NCBI GenBank assembly: GCA_963708575.1
Contig: CAVPTB010000003.1
Coordinates: forward strand, 992,001 to 1,056,000
Direction of reading: 5' to 3'
DNA from: DASVWZ01 sp963708575
GTDB taxonomy: Bacteria; Acidobacteriota; Terriglobia; Terriglobales; Acidobacteriaceae
DNA length: 64,000 bases
Shown here: positions 17,635 to 26,875 of the stretch, piece after piece
Layout of the letters: the number at the start of each line of letters is the position of its first letter
Position numbering within the stretch: position 1 is the stretch's first letter
Made by a program: the position numbers and the translations under genes
Notes under the pieces: model-generated
What the model was told of the DNA's origin: nothing
What the model saw: only the letters and a program-made list of their open reading frames with translations
Databases searched by the model: none

Positions 17635-18846
17635 ATGATTGCGATGCTCGACCCCAGTAATTTGGACTGCAGTAGAAAAGAGCGCTTGGCTCAGTCATGG
17701 TGGTCGGCGCTGTTGTTGTTCGTCGCCAACGTGATTTGCGGGAAAAAGAAAAAGGCCGAAGCTGCCAGCGCCAACCAAAATTCCGGTGATTGATTATTCG
17801 AATATCGTGTGGCCGAACCCTCCGGCGATCGCACGCATCCGCTATCAGGCGTTTTATTCTGCGCAGAAGATATCTCAGGTCGAGAAGCGGCAAGACGAAG
17901 AAGGAGACATGGATGGACCGCCTGGCTGGAACGCAGCCGCTGTCGATAACACAAAGGTACTGTACCAGCTCGCTGAGCCCTACGGCATGGCGGTGGATTC
18001 AAAGGGAAATTTGTATGTGGCGGATGCAAAAAGTTGGCGCGATTTTCATCTTCAACACAGAAACCCGCGAAGTGGAAATGATCAAGAACAAGGAGCATGC
18101 GCACTTCGTGCGCATCATCGGGCTTGGCCATGGATGACAACGACAGGCTTTTCGTTTCTGATCCGGGATTGAAGCACATACTGGTATTTGACGCGAATCA
18201 CAAGGCGGAGGACGTGATTACGGATGGTCTGATTCGACCCGGCGAATCTCGCCATCGATGACGAGAATCGGCTGCTGTACGTCTCTGATATCGACTTGGA
18301 TCAGGTATTCGTTTACGACGCCGACACGCTCAAACTAAAACGTAGGATCGGAACCACCGGGCACAAACATGAACTGACGACGCCTGGGGACTTGCAAAAC
18401 CCACCGGCCTGGCAGTCGACGCCGACGGAAATCTTTATGTTTGTGACACTCTGAACAACCGGATCGAGATTTTCGATGCCGACGGCAAGTTTATTCGCGC
18501 CTTCGGTAAACCTGGCGACGGGCCCGGATACTTTGCCCGGCCAAAGGGTATTGCAATCGACGGCGACGATCATATCTGGGTGGCGGACGGGATGCAGGAC
18601 CGAGTGCAGGTATTCAATCAGGAGTCACAACTGCTGATTCGTTTGGCGGCCATGGTCTTTTGCCTGGGATGTTTCAGGGCGTTGCCGAGCATTATGATCG
18701 ACAAGAACAACCGGGTGTTCACCTCAGAGATTTTTCCAGGACGGGTGCAGCAGTTCCGCTACGTCACCGATAGCGAGGCGGACAAGCTCCGTAAGGAAAA
18801 AGATGAAATTCGTGAAAAGAAAGCGGCGAAGGTGAGTGATAAATGA
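17635..18846 (+). CDS. NHL-repeat beta-propeller lipoprotein or secreted protein, copy 1 (about seven frameshifts)
   Basis: The ATG at 17635 has GGAGGCAGGAGA directly before it. The N-terminus has a hydrophobic stretch (SWWSALLLFVANVICG) that could be a signal or lipobox. Joining frames gives ~400 residues of NHL repeats: EPYGMAVDSKGNLYVADAK, then LFVSDPGLKHILVFDANHKA, NLAIDDENRLLYVSD, TGLAVDADGNLYVCDTLNN and GIAIDGDDHIWVADGMQDR. A charged C-terminal tail (KLRKEKDEIREKKAAK) follows. Frame changes fall near 17772, 18033, 18127, 18237, 18394, 18640 and 18676, five of them apparent insertions. An intact paralogue lies at 23453. Such propellers accompany multiheme cytochromes in metal-reducing bacteria. 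Their role is not settled. Confidence 0.75.
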
Positions 18847-19350
18847 GTGATAAAGAAGTTATTCCTATCCTTACTCCCCCCGCAGAGGCCAAGAGTCCAG
18901 AGAAATAGAGAGCGTTGAAAACCCTTTGGCTGGCACGGAGGTCAACCGGACGTCGTTATAGCAGCCGCGAAGCCAAGCGCACACCCAAAACCGCAGGGCT
19001 ATGCGAAGCCCAACCTGTTGCGAATTTCATCACTATCTCCTTCTAACTCATCCTCTTGTGTGGCGTTCCCCCTCAACCACTGGGGGATTTGACATGTCGG
19101 TTACTGGCGGAGTGGTTCTTTTCCCGCAGTCGGAATCGATCCTGATTTGGCGCTGGTTGGGTTACCTCCGGTCAGAACCAATGAAATCATCTGCTTACGT
19201 GCGAATCCCTGCTTCTCACAGAAGTCCTAATCTTCGGTGCGCTACTTGCATTAGTCCGAGAGGGGGCGGTTGCGAAGAAAATCGTAGCCTTGGCCTAAGC
19301 CTCCAGACATTAGTAGCGGGATGCGACATTAACAGGAGGTTTTACCTTTT
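18847..19350 (+). other. 504-base leader region upstream of the 4-heme cytochrome
   Basis: No convincing gene; an open frame at 19001-19354 has no protein-like character. The last ~110 bases can form alternative helices. CGCTACT (19240-19246) is complementary to AGTAGCG (19312-19318), and its GCTAC core is also complementary to GTAGC (19284-19288). A CC-GAGA-GG tetraloop hairpin sits at 19256-19263. The stretch GGCCTAAG...GTAGCGGG loosely resembles the second half of GEMM-I (c-di-GMP) riboswitches, but the conserved first half is not evident. A strong ribosome site AGGAGG is at 19334-19339. Confidence 0.4.
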
Positions 19351-20263
19351 ATGAAGAAAGCGATTTTTCTACTGATTTTCGTCTTCGCGATCACCGGACT
19401 GGTGATGGCACAGAATTGGTCGTCCACGGTTGACGTGTTGGGCGCCCACAACAATCAGGGTCGTGGCTGCGCGGGTTGCCATGCTCCTCACAGCGGGTCA
19501 TTCGGATCTGGTCACGGCGGAGCAGCCGATACCGGCAGCTACGCATTGTGGGGCCAGGACGCCAGCCCACTGTATGGCGCAACGATTAAATTCGGCGACA
19601 ACGGAAACTACGCCGAAGTTCTACCGGGCAGCATCAGCAGCGGCAGCCAAGAAGTTGGCGGCATCCTGCTTTGCCTCAGCTGCCATGATGGCAACGTCAC
19701 CCAGTCCAACATGATGACCAACAAATCTTACGAGCAACCATTGGCCTTTTGACGAACACCACCTACGGCACGCAGCCGATTCCGACTCTGCTTGGAAACG
19801 ACGGCACCACAGCCGGCAACTACACCAACGATCACCCGGTGGGAACGAATGCCACAATCTCAGTAGGCAGTGGGTTGGTTTTCGATGGGACCAAAATGTC
19901 AGTAACGCCTGGAACCCCGTATGCTCAGTTCGTGGCCAACTATGGTTGGCCAGCACTGGCTCCGGGAAAATGGTCGCAACCTTTCGGCGTTAACGGACAA
20001 GGTAAGCCTTACGTTCTTTGCACTACCTGCCACAACCAACATGTAATGACGGTTTACACCTCTAGCCGGCCAGCCCAATCCAGGGCGACGGCGGCGGAAA
20101 GTACTATGCCACTTACTTCTTCATCAATGGCCCGTACAATCCGAACCTTCAGACTTACGACAGCAATCAGGCGCCATCGACGACTGAATTCTGCCGTCAA
20201 TGCCACTTTGGTGAGGCGAACGAAGCCAATAACACCAACAACATCAAGGCGCAATTCCAGTAG
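19351..20263 (+). CDS. Secreted tetraheme c-type cytochrome (three frameshifts as sequenced)
   Basis: Signal peptide MKKAIFLLIFVFAITGLVMA, AGGAGG 11 bases before the ATG. The reconstructed protein is ~300 residues with only four widely spaced haem motifs: CAGCHAPHSG, CLSCHDGN, CTTCHNQH and CRQCHFGE. Long Gly/Ser/Asn/Thr-rich stretches lie between them, ending NNIKAQFQ at a TAG (20261-20263). Frame changes lie near 19738 (one base lost), 20066 and 20086 (one gained each). Small, Gly/Asn-rich tetraheme extracellular cytochromes include filament-forming OmcE of Geobacter. Heme number and context fit, but I see no sequence-level proof of homology. A strong terminator follows immediately, so this gene may be expressed far more than what lies downstream. 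Confidence 0.75.
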
Positions 20264-20278
20264 AAGTCGCGTGATGCC

Positions 20279-20307
20279 GGGGGAAGGGAAACCTTCCCCC
20301 TTTTTTT
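20279..20307 (+). terminator. Strong rho-independent terminator
   Basis: GGGGGAAGG pairs perfectly with CCTTCCCCC around a GAAA tetraloop, followed by seven T. It lies 15 bases after the tetraheme cytochrome stop and 21 bases before the isomerase start. It should limit read-through from the cytochrome into the rest of the cluster. Confidence 0.92.
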
Positions 20308-20328
20308 CAGCTCAGCAAGCGAGGATTT

Positions 20329-21351
20329 ATGAAATACCAGCTCTCAGCCCTTTTAATCGTGGTAGCAATCGGAAGCGCTGCCGGACAAGTAGCGTCGCAC
20401 TCTCCGACTGGAATTTTAGCTCCCGCATCCGCCACCGCTCCTCAGGTTTCTGTCCTCAAGGTTAACGATAAGCCGGTGGCGCGAGTGAACGGAGTTGTGC
20501 TTACCGACCGCGATCTGCTCCGCGAGATGTTCACGATTTTTCCTTACGCCAAACAGCACAACGGATTCCCCAAGGCACAGGAAACGGCCATTCGCCAAGG
20601 CGCACTGGAAATGATTATTTTCGAGGAACTGGTCTACCAGAATGCGATGCAGAGAAAGCTCAGCATTTCCCCGGCCCAGCTCAACCAGGCTGAGTCGCAA
20701 TTTCAAAAGCAATTCAACAGTCCTGACCAGTACGAGCAATATATGCAGTCAGAAATGCAAGGCTCACGCCAGGTGCTGCGAAAACAGATCCAACGGTCGC
20801 TTCTGATCGAAGAGGTGCTCAAGAGCGAGGTTGGTGACAAATCGGCCGTTTCGCTGGCCGAAGTCAAAGATTATTACGACAAGAATGGCGCACGTTTTGA
20901 GCAAGGGGAGTCATTTGCGTTTCAGAGTATCTCCATATTGCCGCCGCGGGAAGCTAAGGCACCGGTGGACGTGCGAAAACGCGCTGACGAAGCTCTCCGC
21001 CAGGCCAGCACCACCAAGAGCTATCAGGATTTTGGGTTGCTTGCGGAGAAAATCTCGGAAGATGACTTTCGCGTAAATATGGGCGATCACAAGGCGATCA
21101 GCCGCGACAAGCTGCCACCCCAGGTGGCCAAGGCGCTTCTGGCGATGAAACCAGGACAGGTGAGCGGCCTAATTCAGATTGAAAATGCCTTCACCATTGT
21201 CCGCCTGAACATTCATACTCCCGCCAGAAAACGGCCGTTCGCCGAAGTCAAGGCCGATCTGCGGGTTGAACTGCAGAAAAGCAAGTATGAGCAATTGCGA
21301 TCCGGCCTAGCCAAGAGGCTAAGGGCCAAAGCCAAGATCGAGGTGGTCTAA
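20329..21351 (+). CDS. Periplasmic parvulin-type peptidyl-prolyl isomerase (SurA/PrsA-like)
   Basis: An intact 340-residue protein with a signal peptide (MKYQLSALLIVVAIGSAAG). It has a SurA-N-like helical chaperone domain (about 45-185, beginning PVARVNGVVLTDRDLLREMF) and a parvulin domain (about 195-300, with FQSISILPP, FGLLAEKISEDDF, MGDHKAISRDKLPP and FTIVRLNIH). GAGG precedes the ATG by 5 bases. Such enzymes fold outer-membrane barrels and secreted proteins. Sitting between a secreted cytochrome and a beta-barrel gene, it is probably the dedicated chaperone of this system, since isomerases are also found in cytochrome-filament loci. It is free of frameshifts although both neighbours have them. 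Confidence 0.88.
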   Translation: MKYQLSALLIVVAIGSAAGQVASHSPTGILAPASATAPQVSVLKVNDKPVARVNGVVLTDRDLLREMFTIFPYAKQHNGFPKAQETAIRQGALEMIIFEELVYQNAMQRKLSISPAQLNQAESQFQKQFNSPDQYEQYMQSEMQGSRQVLRKQIQRSLLIEEVLKSEVGDKSAVSLAEVKDYYDKNGARFEQGESFAFQSISILPPREAKAPVDVRKRADEALRQASTTKSYQDFGLLAEKISEDDFRVNMGDHKAISRDKLPPQVAKALLAMKPGQVSGLIQIENAFTIVRLNIHTPARKRPFAEVKADLRVELQKSKYEQLRSGLAKRLRAKAKIEVV

Positions 21352-21558
21352 AGACTGATCACTAGCGCAGGGGGCCACCTTATTGCTTAGTGTGCCCCTT
21401 GTGTCTTAGTGGTTGCTTTTGTTGGGGTTGAGCCATTCAACTCCGCTAGCGGGTGATATAGCGCAGGGCGGTTTCTCAGGTTACTTTTTGACCCATCCCC
21501 CATCCAAATAAATTCAGTGTTTCCATCACGATAGATTCTTTCTTCCAGCCTCCCGATT

Positions 21559-21573
21559 TGGCAAGCTTTGTGC
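21559..21573 (+). promoter_or_regulatory. Possible sigma-54 (-24/-12) promoter before the beta-barrel gene
   Basis: TGGCAAGCTTTGTGC matches the sigma-54 consensus TGGCACG-N4-TTGC at the GG and GC elements and most flanking bases, with the correct spacing. It lies 56 bases before the ATG at 21630. Two sigma-54 activator genes are elsewhere in the window, at 43195 and 55026. Short motifs occur by chance, so this is a candidate only. Confidence 0.4.
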
Positions 21574-21629
21574 CCTTACTGCAGTAAAGGCTAGCGGGTT
21601 CTGTGGGCTCGCTGGAAGGCATTCGTATC

Positions 21630-23471
21630 ATGAAAAGGGTGGCAAGATACGTTGGGCTTATTGTCTTGGCGACAGTTCCATTCGCCTCCGCTCAACTGCA
21701 ACTTGGTGACAACCTTCACCTCAACGGAGGAGGCTTATTCACCGCCGGCTATACCGGCGACTACGGAAACCAAATATCGTCTGATCATGGCTTGAACTTC
21801 GGAATAGATGGGAATGCTTCAGGCTACTATTACAGTCCGAATTTTGTTTCGTTCAACATAATTCCTTATTACAACCAATCGCGGGCAGATTCCAGCTATC
21901 CAGTCCTTGACCGGCGGAAGCGGCGTTTCCGCTACGGCAAACCTGTTTAACGGCAGTCACTTTCCCGGTTCGGTAAGCTATCGCGACGACTACAACAGCA
22001 CCGGGACCTTCGGACTGCCTGGACAACCCAACTTCACCACTCACGGCAATGGACAAGGCTTCTCGGTTGGATGGAGCGCCTTAGTTCCTGGCCTGCCAAC
22101 TCTCTCAGCGAGCTATGCACAGGGGAGTGGGCAGCGGTACAGTGTACGGGACCGATCAGGAAACCAGTTCCGACACCAAGATGTTCAACTTTGCGATCCA
22201 CATACTCGATGGAAGGGTTTCGTCTGAACAGCCTATTACGACCACACGAATTACGGAGCACAACCTTTCCAGCCTTTCTAACCGGCGAACAGCAGTCGGT
22301 GGAGAACACGAGCGGGCACGACGAGGGAATCGGAGCGAATCACGACCTTCCCTCTTCATGGCTCGTTCTACGCGAACTACAACCGGTCAGTTGACAGCAC
22401 CAATTACTCGGGGAGCGAACCAGGATACCTCCAACTTCACGACCGACAGCGTGAACAGAAGCGGAGCCAACTTCCACCCCACTCAGAAACTGAGTATCTT
22501 CGTGAACGAAAATTATACCGATAACTTGTCGGGCTATTTCAGCCAGAATCTGATTAACAGCAGGTGCGGATAGGGCCGGTAATCGATCTTGGATCAGGGA
22601 TCGAACTCTCTGACGTTTGGCGGAGGAGCTGGTTATCAAATTACCAACTTCCTGTCCACTCAGGCTGAAGCCGTTCACTATCAACAAACCTATTTCGACA
22701 AAACCTATACGGGAACGTTTGTGAGCGGCACCGTGAACTACGCGCGCAGAATTCTGGATATGTTCACGTTCTCCGCGGGAGTGGTGGATAGCGCCAACGG
22801 GCAGGGTAGCAACTCGGTAGGTTTCACCGGAACCGCGAACTACTTTCGTCGGATCAAACATTGGGAGACTTCAGGGTCGTTTAGCTACGCCCAGAATGTG
22901 CAATCGTATCTGATTACATATACGACGTCGTACTACAGCTACACGGCGAGGGTGCACCGGCGCTTTGGGCCCGGCCTGCAATGGACGGGCAGGTTTCACC
23001 GGGAACCACAGCGGCCTAACCAATCAACCTGGCAGCGTCGACCATAGTGAGGGTTATTTCACTACCATTGGCAATTCCCGCTTCACCCTCAATGGAAACT
23101 ACAACCAGGCGACTGGAAACTCGGTTTTGGGCAGCACGGGATTGGTGCTGGTTCCCCCCACGCCCGGTGTGCCAAACAGTCAACTCATCATCTTCAATGG
23201 CTCAAGCTATGGCGGTGGAATTTCGGCCACTCCGCTGCGGCGACTCACAATCTCAGCCACATTCAGCCGCTCGCTGAGCGACACGCTTGCCACCACCAGT
23301 TCCCGTAACGATATGGAAATTATCAACGCCCAGCTACAATACCGTCTTCGAAGGATTGGTCTCCTCGCCGGCTATACCAGTCTGACCCAAGGTATCAGTG
23401 CAGTGGGCGGCCCGCCGGCAACCGTGAACTCGTTCTTTATTGGAGTGTCGAGATGGTTCGATCTCTTCTGA
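21630..23471 (+). CDS. Outer-membrane beta-barrel protein of the cytochrome cluster (many frameshifts)
   Basis: The frame opens with a signal peptide (MKRVARYVGLIVLATVPFASA) and then reads as alternating, aromatic-rich beta strands across three frames (for example GLNFGIDGNASGYYYSPNF, FSVGWSALVPGLPTLSASYA, LSIFVNENYTDNLSGYFSQN, LRRIGLLAGYTSLTQG). It ends VSRWFDLF with a C-terminal aromatic residue typical of BAM-inserted barrels. Reconstructed length is ~600 residues. At least eight frame changes are needed (near 21906, 22137, 22203, 22237, 22345, 22425, 22565-22595 and 22985). Its end overlaps the next NHL gene by 19 bases. In porin-cytochrome conduits a barrel of this size sheathes a multiheme cytochrome across the outer membrane, which is the likely role here. 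Confidence 0.72.
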
Positions 23472-24559
23472 GGCGCTTCATCACATCACGACAATCCACA
23501 GTCATCGTCATTGCCCTTTTCTTAATCGCGGTCGCGGTACCGCTTTTCGCCAAGAAAGCCAAAGAAGTAATGACTCAACCACCGCCCCCAGACTTGTTGA
23601 TGGACGGCGGCCGAAGGCTTTCATACGAACGTAGCTTCAGCCTGGAGCGCGAAGTCAAACCCAAGCGTAGTTTCTGGACGAAGGTGGTTGACGTTATCGC
23701 CGGCGAGCCCGATTTCCATTTTCTTGTGAGTCCCTACAGTATCGTGACAGATTCGCATGGCCGCGTCATTGTCAGCGATCCCGGCGCCTACGGTGTCCAC
23801 ATTTTTGACTTCACGAACAAAAAATACAAATTCCTCACGCGCAGGGAAAATCGAAAAGAGGCCATGTTGTCGCCGCAATGTGTTGCGGTGGACGCTCAGG
23901 ACAACATTTACGTCACCGATTCACAATCCGGGAAGGTATTTGTCTTCGATTCCAGTGGTAAATTCCGCCGCACGATTGGCAGCCTGAAAGGTGGCGAGGG
24001 CTATTTCAAGCGACCGACGGGAATAGCGGTGGATTCGGCTGCCCAACGGATATACGTCACGGATACTCTTAGGAACAAGATCTTCGTGATGGATATGCAA
24101 GGCAGTGTCCTCGCGACCATTGGGAAGAACGGCACCGGCGACGGCGAGTTCAATTTCCCGACGGAGCTCCGCCTGCAAGGGCCGGATCTGGTTGTCGTTG
24201 ATGCGATGAACTTTCGCGTCCAGGTGCTGGACCACTCCGGAGCATTCCGTTATGCGATCGGTAAACCCGGAGACGCGGTGGGCTGGATGTTTCGCCCCAA
24301 GGGCATTGGCTTCGATTCTGAAGGACATCTCTATGTTGCGGATGCGCAGTGGGGTGTCGTGCAGGTGTTCGATCGACAAGGTCAGTTGCTTTACTACTTC
24401 GGACAGAAGGGAACTGGCCCCGGAGATTTCCAGTTGCCGACTGGCTTGCAGGTCGACAGTAACGACCGTATCTACGTGGTCGATTCGTTCAACCGACGCG
24501 TACAGGTCTTCCATTACTACGGAGCGGGCAAGCAAGCCGAGGCGAGGGGTGGGCAGTGA
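23453..24559 (+). CDS. NHL-repeat six-bladed beta-propeller protein, copy 2 (intact)
   Basis: A 368-residue protein with one N-terminal membrane segment or uncleaved signal (about 17-33, TVIVIALFLIAVAVPLFA), then six NHL blades. Visible blade motifs are YSIVTDSHGRVIVSDPGAYG, VAVDAQDNIYVTDSQSG, IAVDSAAQRIYVTDTLRN, LVVVDAMNFRVQVLD, IGFDSEGHLYVADAQWG and LQVDSNDRIYVVDSFNR. It overlaps the barrel gene by 19 bases upstream. At its end the next cytochrome starts inside its stop (GTGA), so barrel, propeller and cytochrome are translationally coupled. Propellers of this type are thought to act as periplasmic or surface binding scaffolds. Confidence 0.88.
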   Translation: MVRSLLRRFITSRQSTVIVIALFLIAVAVPLFAKKAKEVMTQPPPPDLLMDGGRRLSYERSFSLEREVKPKRSFWTKVVDVIAGEPDFHFLVSPYSIVTDSHGRVIVSDPGAYGVHIFDFTNKKYKFLTRRENRKEAMLSPQCVAVDAQDNIYVTDSQSGKVFVFDSSGKFRRTIGSLKGGEGYFKRPTGIAVDSAAQRIYVTDTLRNKIFVMDMQGSVLATIGKNGTGDGEFNFPTELRLQGPDLVVVDAMNFRVQVLDHSGAFRYAIGKPGDAVGWMFRPKGIGFDSEGHLYVADAQWGVVQVFDRQGQLLYYFGQKGTGPGDFQLPTGLQVDSNDRIYVVDSFNRRVQVFHYYGAGKQAEARGGQ

Positions 24560-26470
24560 GGCTGGTCCTGCTACTTAGCGGTCTGCTCGTTCTGATTCTG
24601 TGCCTCGCGCTGGGCCAGACGAGCGACGTTCTGGGCATGCACAACTTAAGTGTGGCCAGCGGAGCTTCGGTTTATTCGCAGGGAAGTCTCGGTTGCACTT
24701 TCTGTCACGCTCCGCATAGCGGACTGGGAGGGGTAACTCCTCTGTGGAACCAGACGCTATCCAAATCGACTTACACTCCTTACAACAGCACCACATACGT
24801 CGAAAAAGGCAACACGCCAGCCAACGCTTGGAGTGACTAGCAGCCTTTGTTTGAGCTGCCATGACGGTACCGTCGCCGTGGGACAGTCGGCTGCTTACGG
24901 CCAGCTGCCGATGACCGGGTCGATGAATAACATCGATAGTTTTGGCACGAACTTGGGTGGTACTCATCCTTTCAGCCTGGTCTTGCCAATGAAGGACGCT
25001 TCGAACCTGGTTGCATCGCTGGTTTCGCAAGGTAAGACCGCGGATCCAACCGGCGCCGTAAAACTAATCAACGGAAATATTGAATGCACTAGCTGTCACC
25101 ATCCTCATGTCCAGGGAATTGATAAAGTCGCGCAGAATTTTCTGGTGCGTGATAGCTCGAATGGGCAGATGTGTCTGGCGTGCCATGATCCGAATCGCGT
25201 GTTGCAAGGCCAACCGAATCCACTGGCAGGATGGACCAACAGCATTCATCAGACGGCGACCAATCAGGTTGCAGCGAATGCCTACGTTGGCCCCTACGGT
25301 ACGGTTGGATTGAATGCCTGCACTTCGTGTCACATGTCGCACGACGCTACGGCTCCGGCGCGGCTGCTTCGTCCAGCCACGCCGCCCGCGCCGAGCGTCG
25401 ATCCTGCTACTCAGGATTGCATGACCTGCCATGCTGGGGGGACGTTCGTTTCTCCCGCCGCCCCGAACATCATGGCTGAAATGGCAAAGACCAGTCATCC
25501 GCTGCCTTCGGGAAACAACTTCCATGACGCGGCTGAGACCCCCGTGCTCAACAACAATCGCCATTCCACATGCGTCGATTGTCATAGCGCCCACGGTTCC
25601 AACCAGACAGTAACGTTTTCTCTGCCGCCCGCAGTGCGCCCCGCCCAGGCAAATACCACCGGGATCAGCGCGGCTGACGGAGTGACAGTTGTATTGCCGG
25701 CAGTGAACCAGTACGAAACCTGCCTGCGCTGCCACGGAACGAGCGTGGGCAAGCAGCGTTTGTTGATCTATGGATACGCGCCGCTTCGTTTGGTTACGGC
25801 GCCCGATCCTCTGAATGTGATTCCGGAGTTCGCGACGACTGCTACCTCGAGCCATCCTGTGACGCACGATAGTTCGAGCCCGCTACCGCAGCCGAGTTTG
25901 CTGATCAATATGCTGAATCAGAATGGGCAGACTTCGACGCGACTAGTGGGTACCCGCGTCTTTTGCTCGGATTGCCACAACAGCGATGATAACCGCGAGT
26001 TTGGCGGCACGGGGCCGAATGGTCCGCACGGCTCGGTAAACTCGCACATCCTGGAACACAATTACCAATTCAGCCAGGCCGCAGTCCCAGGCGGGCCCGT
26101 TACGAACCTCTTCCCAAACCCTGATCCAAGTCTCAACGGACCTTACGGCATGTGTGCGAAGTGCCACGACTTGACGAAGGTCCTGGCCAATACCAGCTTT
26201 ACCAAACATAGCAGTCATGTGGGGCAGGATGGCTTTTCCTGCTCTGTTTGTCACACGGCGCATGGTATGGGGTCGATCTCTCCTAACGTGTCGGGCGAGA
26301 GGCTGGTGAATTTCGACGTCAACGTGGTGGGACAAAACAACGGTGCTCCGATTTCTTATAACCACGGTACTAATACCTGTACCCTTACTTGCCATAACGT
26401 CGCCCACAACTCCGATGGTTCGGTCAACAATAACTCTCTGAAACCCAACCAGCACGCAAGGGTTAAGTAG
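24556..26470 (+). CDS. Secreted 12-heme c-type cytochrome with one CX3CH site (one frameshift)
   Basis: The GTG start at 24556 overlaps the upstream stop by four bases. The signal peptide is MRLVLLLSGLLVLILCLALG. Reconstructed length is ~637 residues with eleven CXXCH motifs (CTFCH, CLSCH, CTSCH, CLACH, CTSCH, CMTCH, CVDCH, CLRCH, CSDCH, CAKCH, CSVCH) and a final CTLTCH, a CX3CH variant. The single frame change is near 24821, where one extra base in a CCAGCCAACG context splits GNTP from PTLGVTSSLCLSCHDG. The first motif block (TSDVLGMHNL...CHAPHSG...LW) parallels the tetraheme protein (VDVLGAHNNQ...CHAPHSG...LW), so the two share an N-terminal module. Probable outer-surface or extracellular electron carrier. 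Confidence 0.85.
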
Positions 26471-26875
26471 GGCCTGAAATGCCATCGATGCGGCCTAGTT
26501 GCTCGGGCAAGAACCAGTAGCGTTAAAGTACGCGTCTATTGCGGGGAAAAGCTCGACTCGGCACGCTCAGTGCTTTCCGATTCTGGGGTTCGCCTGCAAA
26601 GCTATGAAATGAAAGGCTGATGGGCCGGCTGCTAAAGTCGATTTTGGCAAGCGCTGTGCACCAGAGATGCTTTGTATGTTGCGAGGCGATGTGTCCCTTG
26701 CGGACGTGTTGCGGGAGTTCGCCGTCGTCTATATCGCTTTCTTCAACGTAATGTATCGGCTCCCTGCTGAAGATTACGATGAGGACCGCCAGGGCTGGAG
26801 GGTCTGAATACGCGGTTAGGCCCCCGTACTTGGGCCACCCAGCCCGGCGTCGAATTCTGAGGGTGCTGTTTAGCC
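26471..26875. other. 405-base spacer after the cytochrome cluster
   Basis: No strong gene or terminator. A 46-codon open frame (26667-26807) is listed separately. The rest shows no recognisable signal. Confidence 0.5.
26667..26807 (+). CDS. Possible 46-residue small protein
   Basis: An ATG frame of 46 codons with a plausible amphipathic segment (LADVLREFAVVYIAFFNVMY) and an acidic end (AEDYDEDRQGW). There is no clear ribosome site upstream and I recognise no family. It is reported only because its composition is protein-like in an otherwise empty spacer. Confidence 0.25.
   Translation: MLCMLRGDVSLADVLREFAVVYIAFFNVMYRLPAEDYDEDRQGWRV

Noticed and set aside
18985..19020. GGGCT-ATGCGA-AGCCC hairpin as a terminator after NHL copy 1
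   Set aside because: Only a five-base stem and no T-run; too weak to call.
17230..24840. Programmed ribosomal frameshifting in the cytochrome genes
   Set aside because: No shared slippery sequence or downstream structure at the sites. They differ in direction and context and also hit unrelated genes, so sequence error is simpler.
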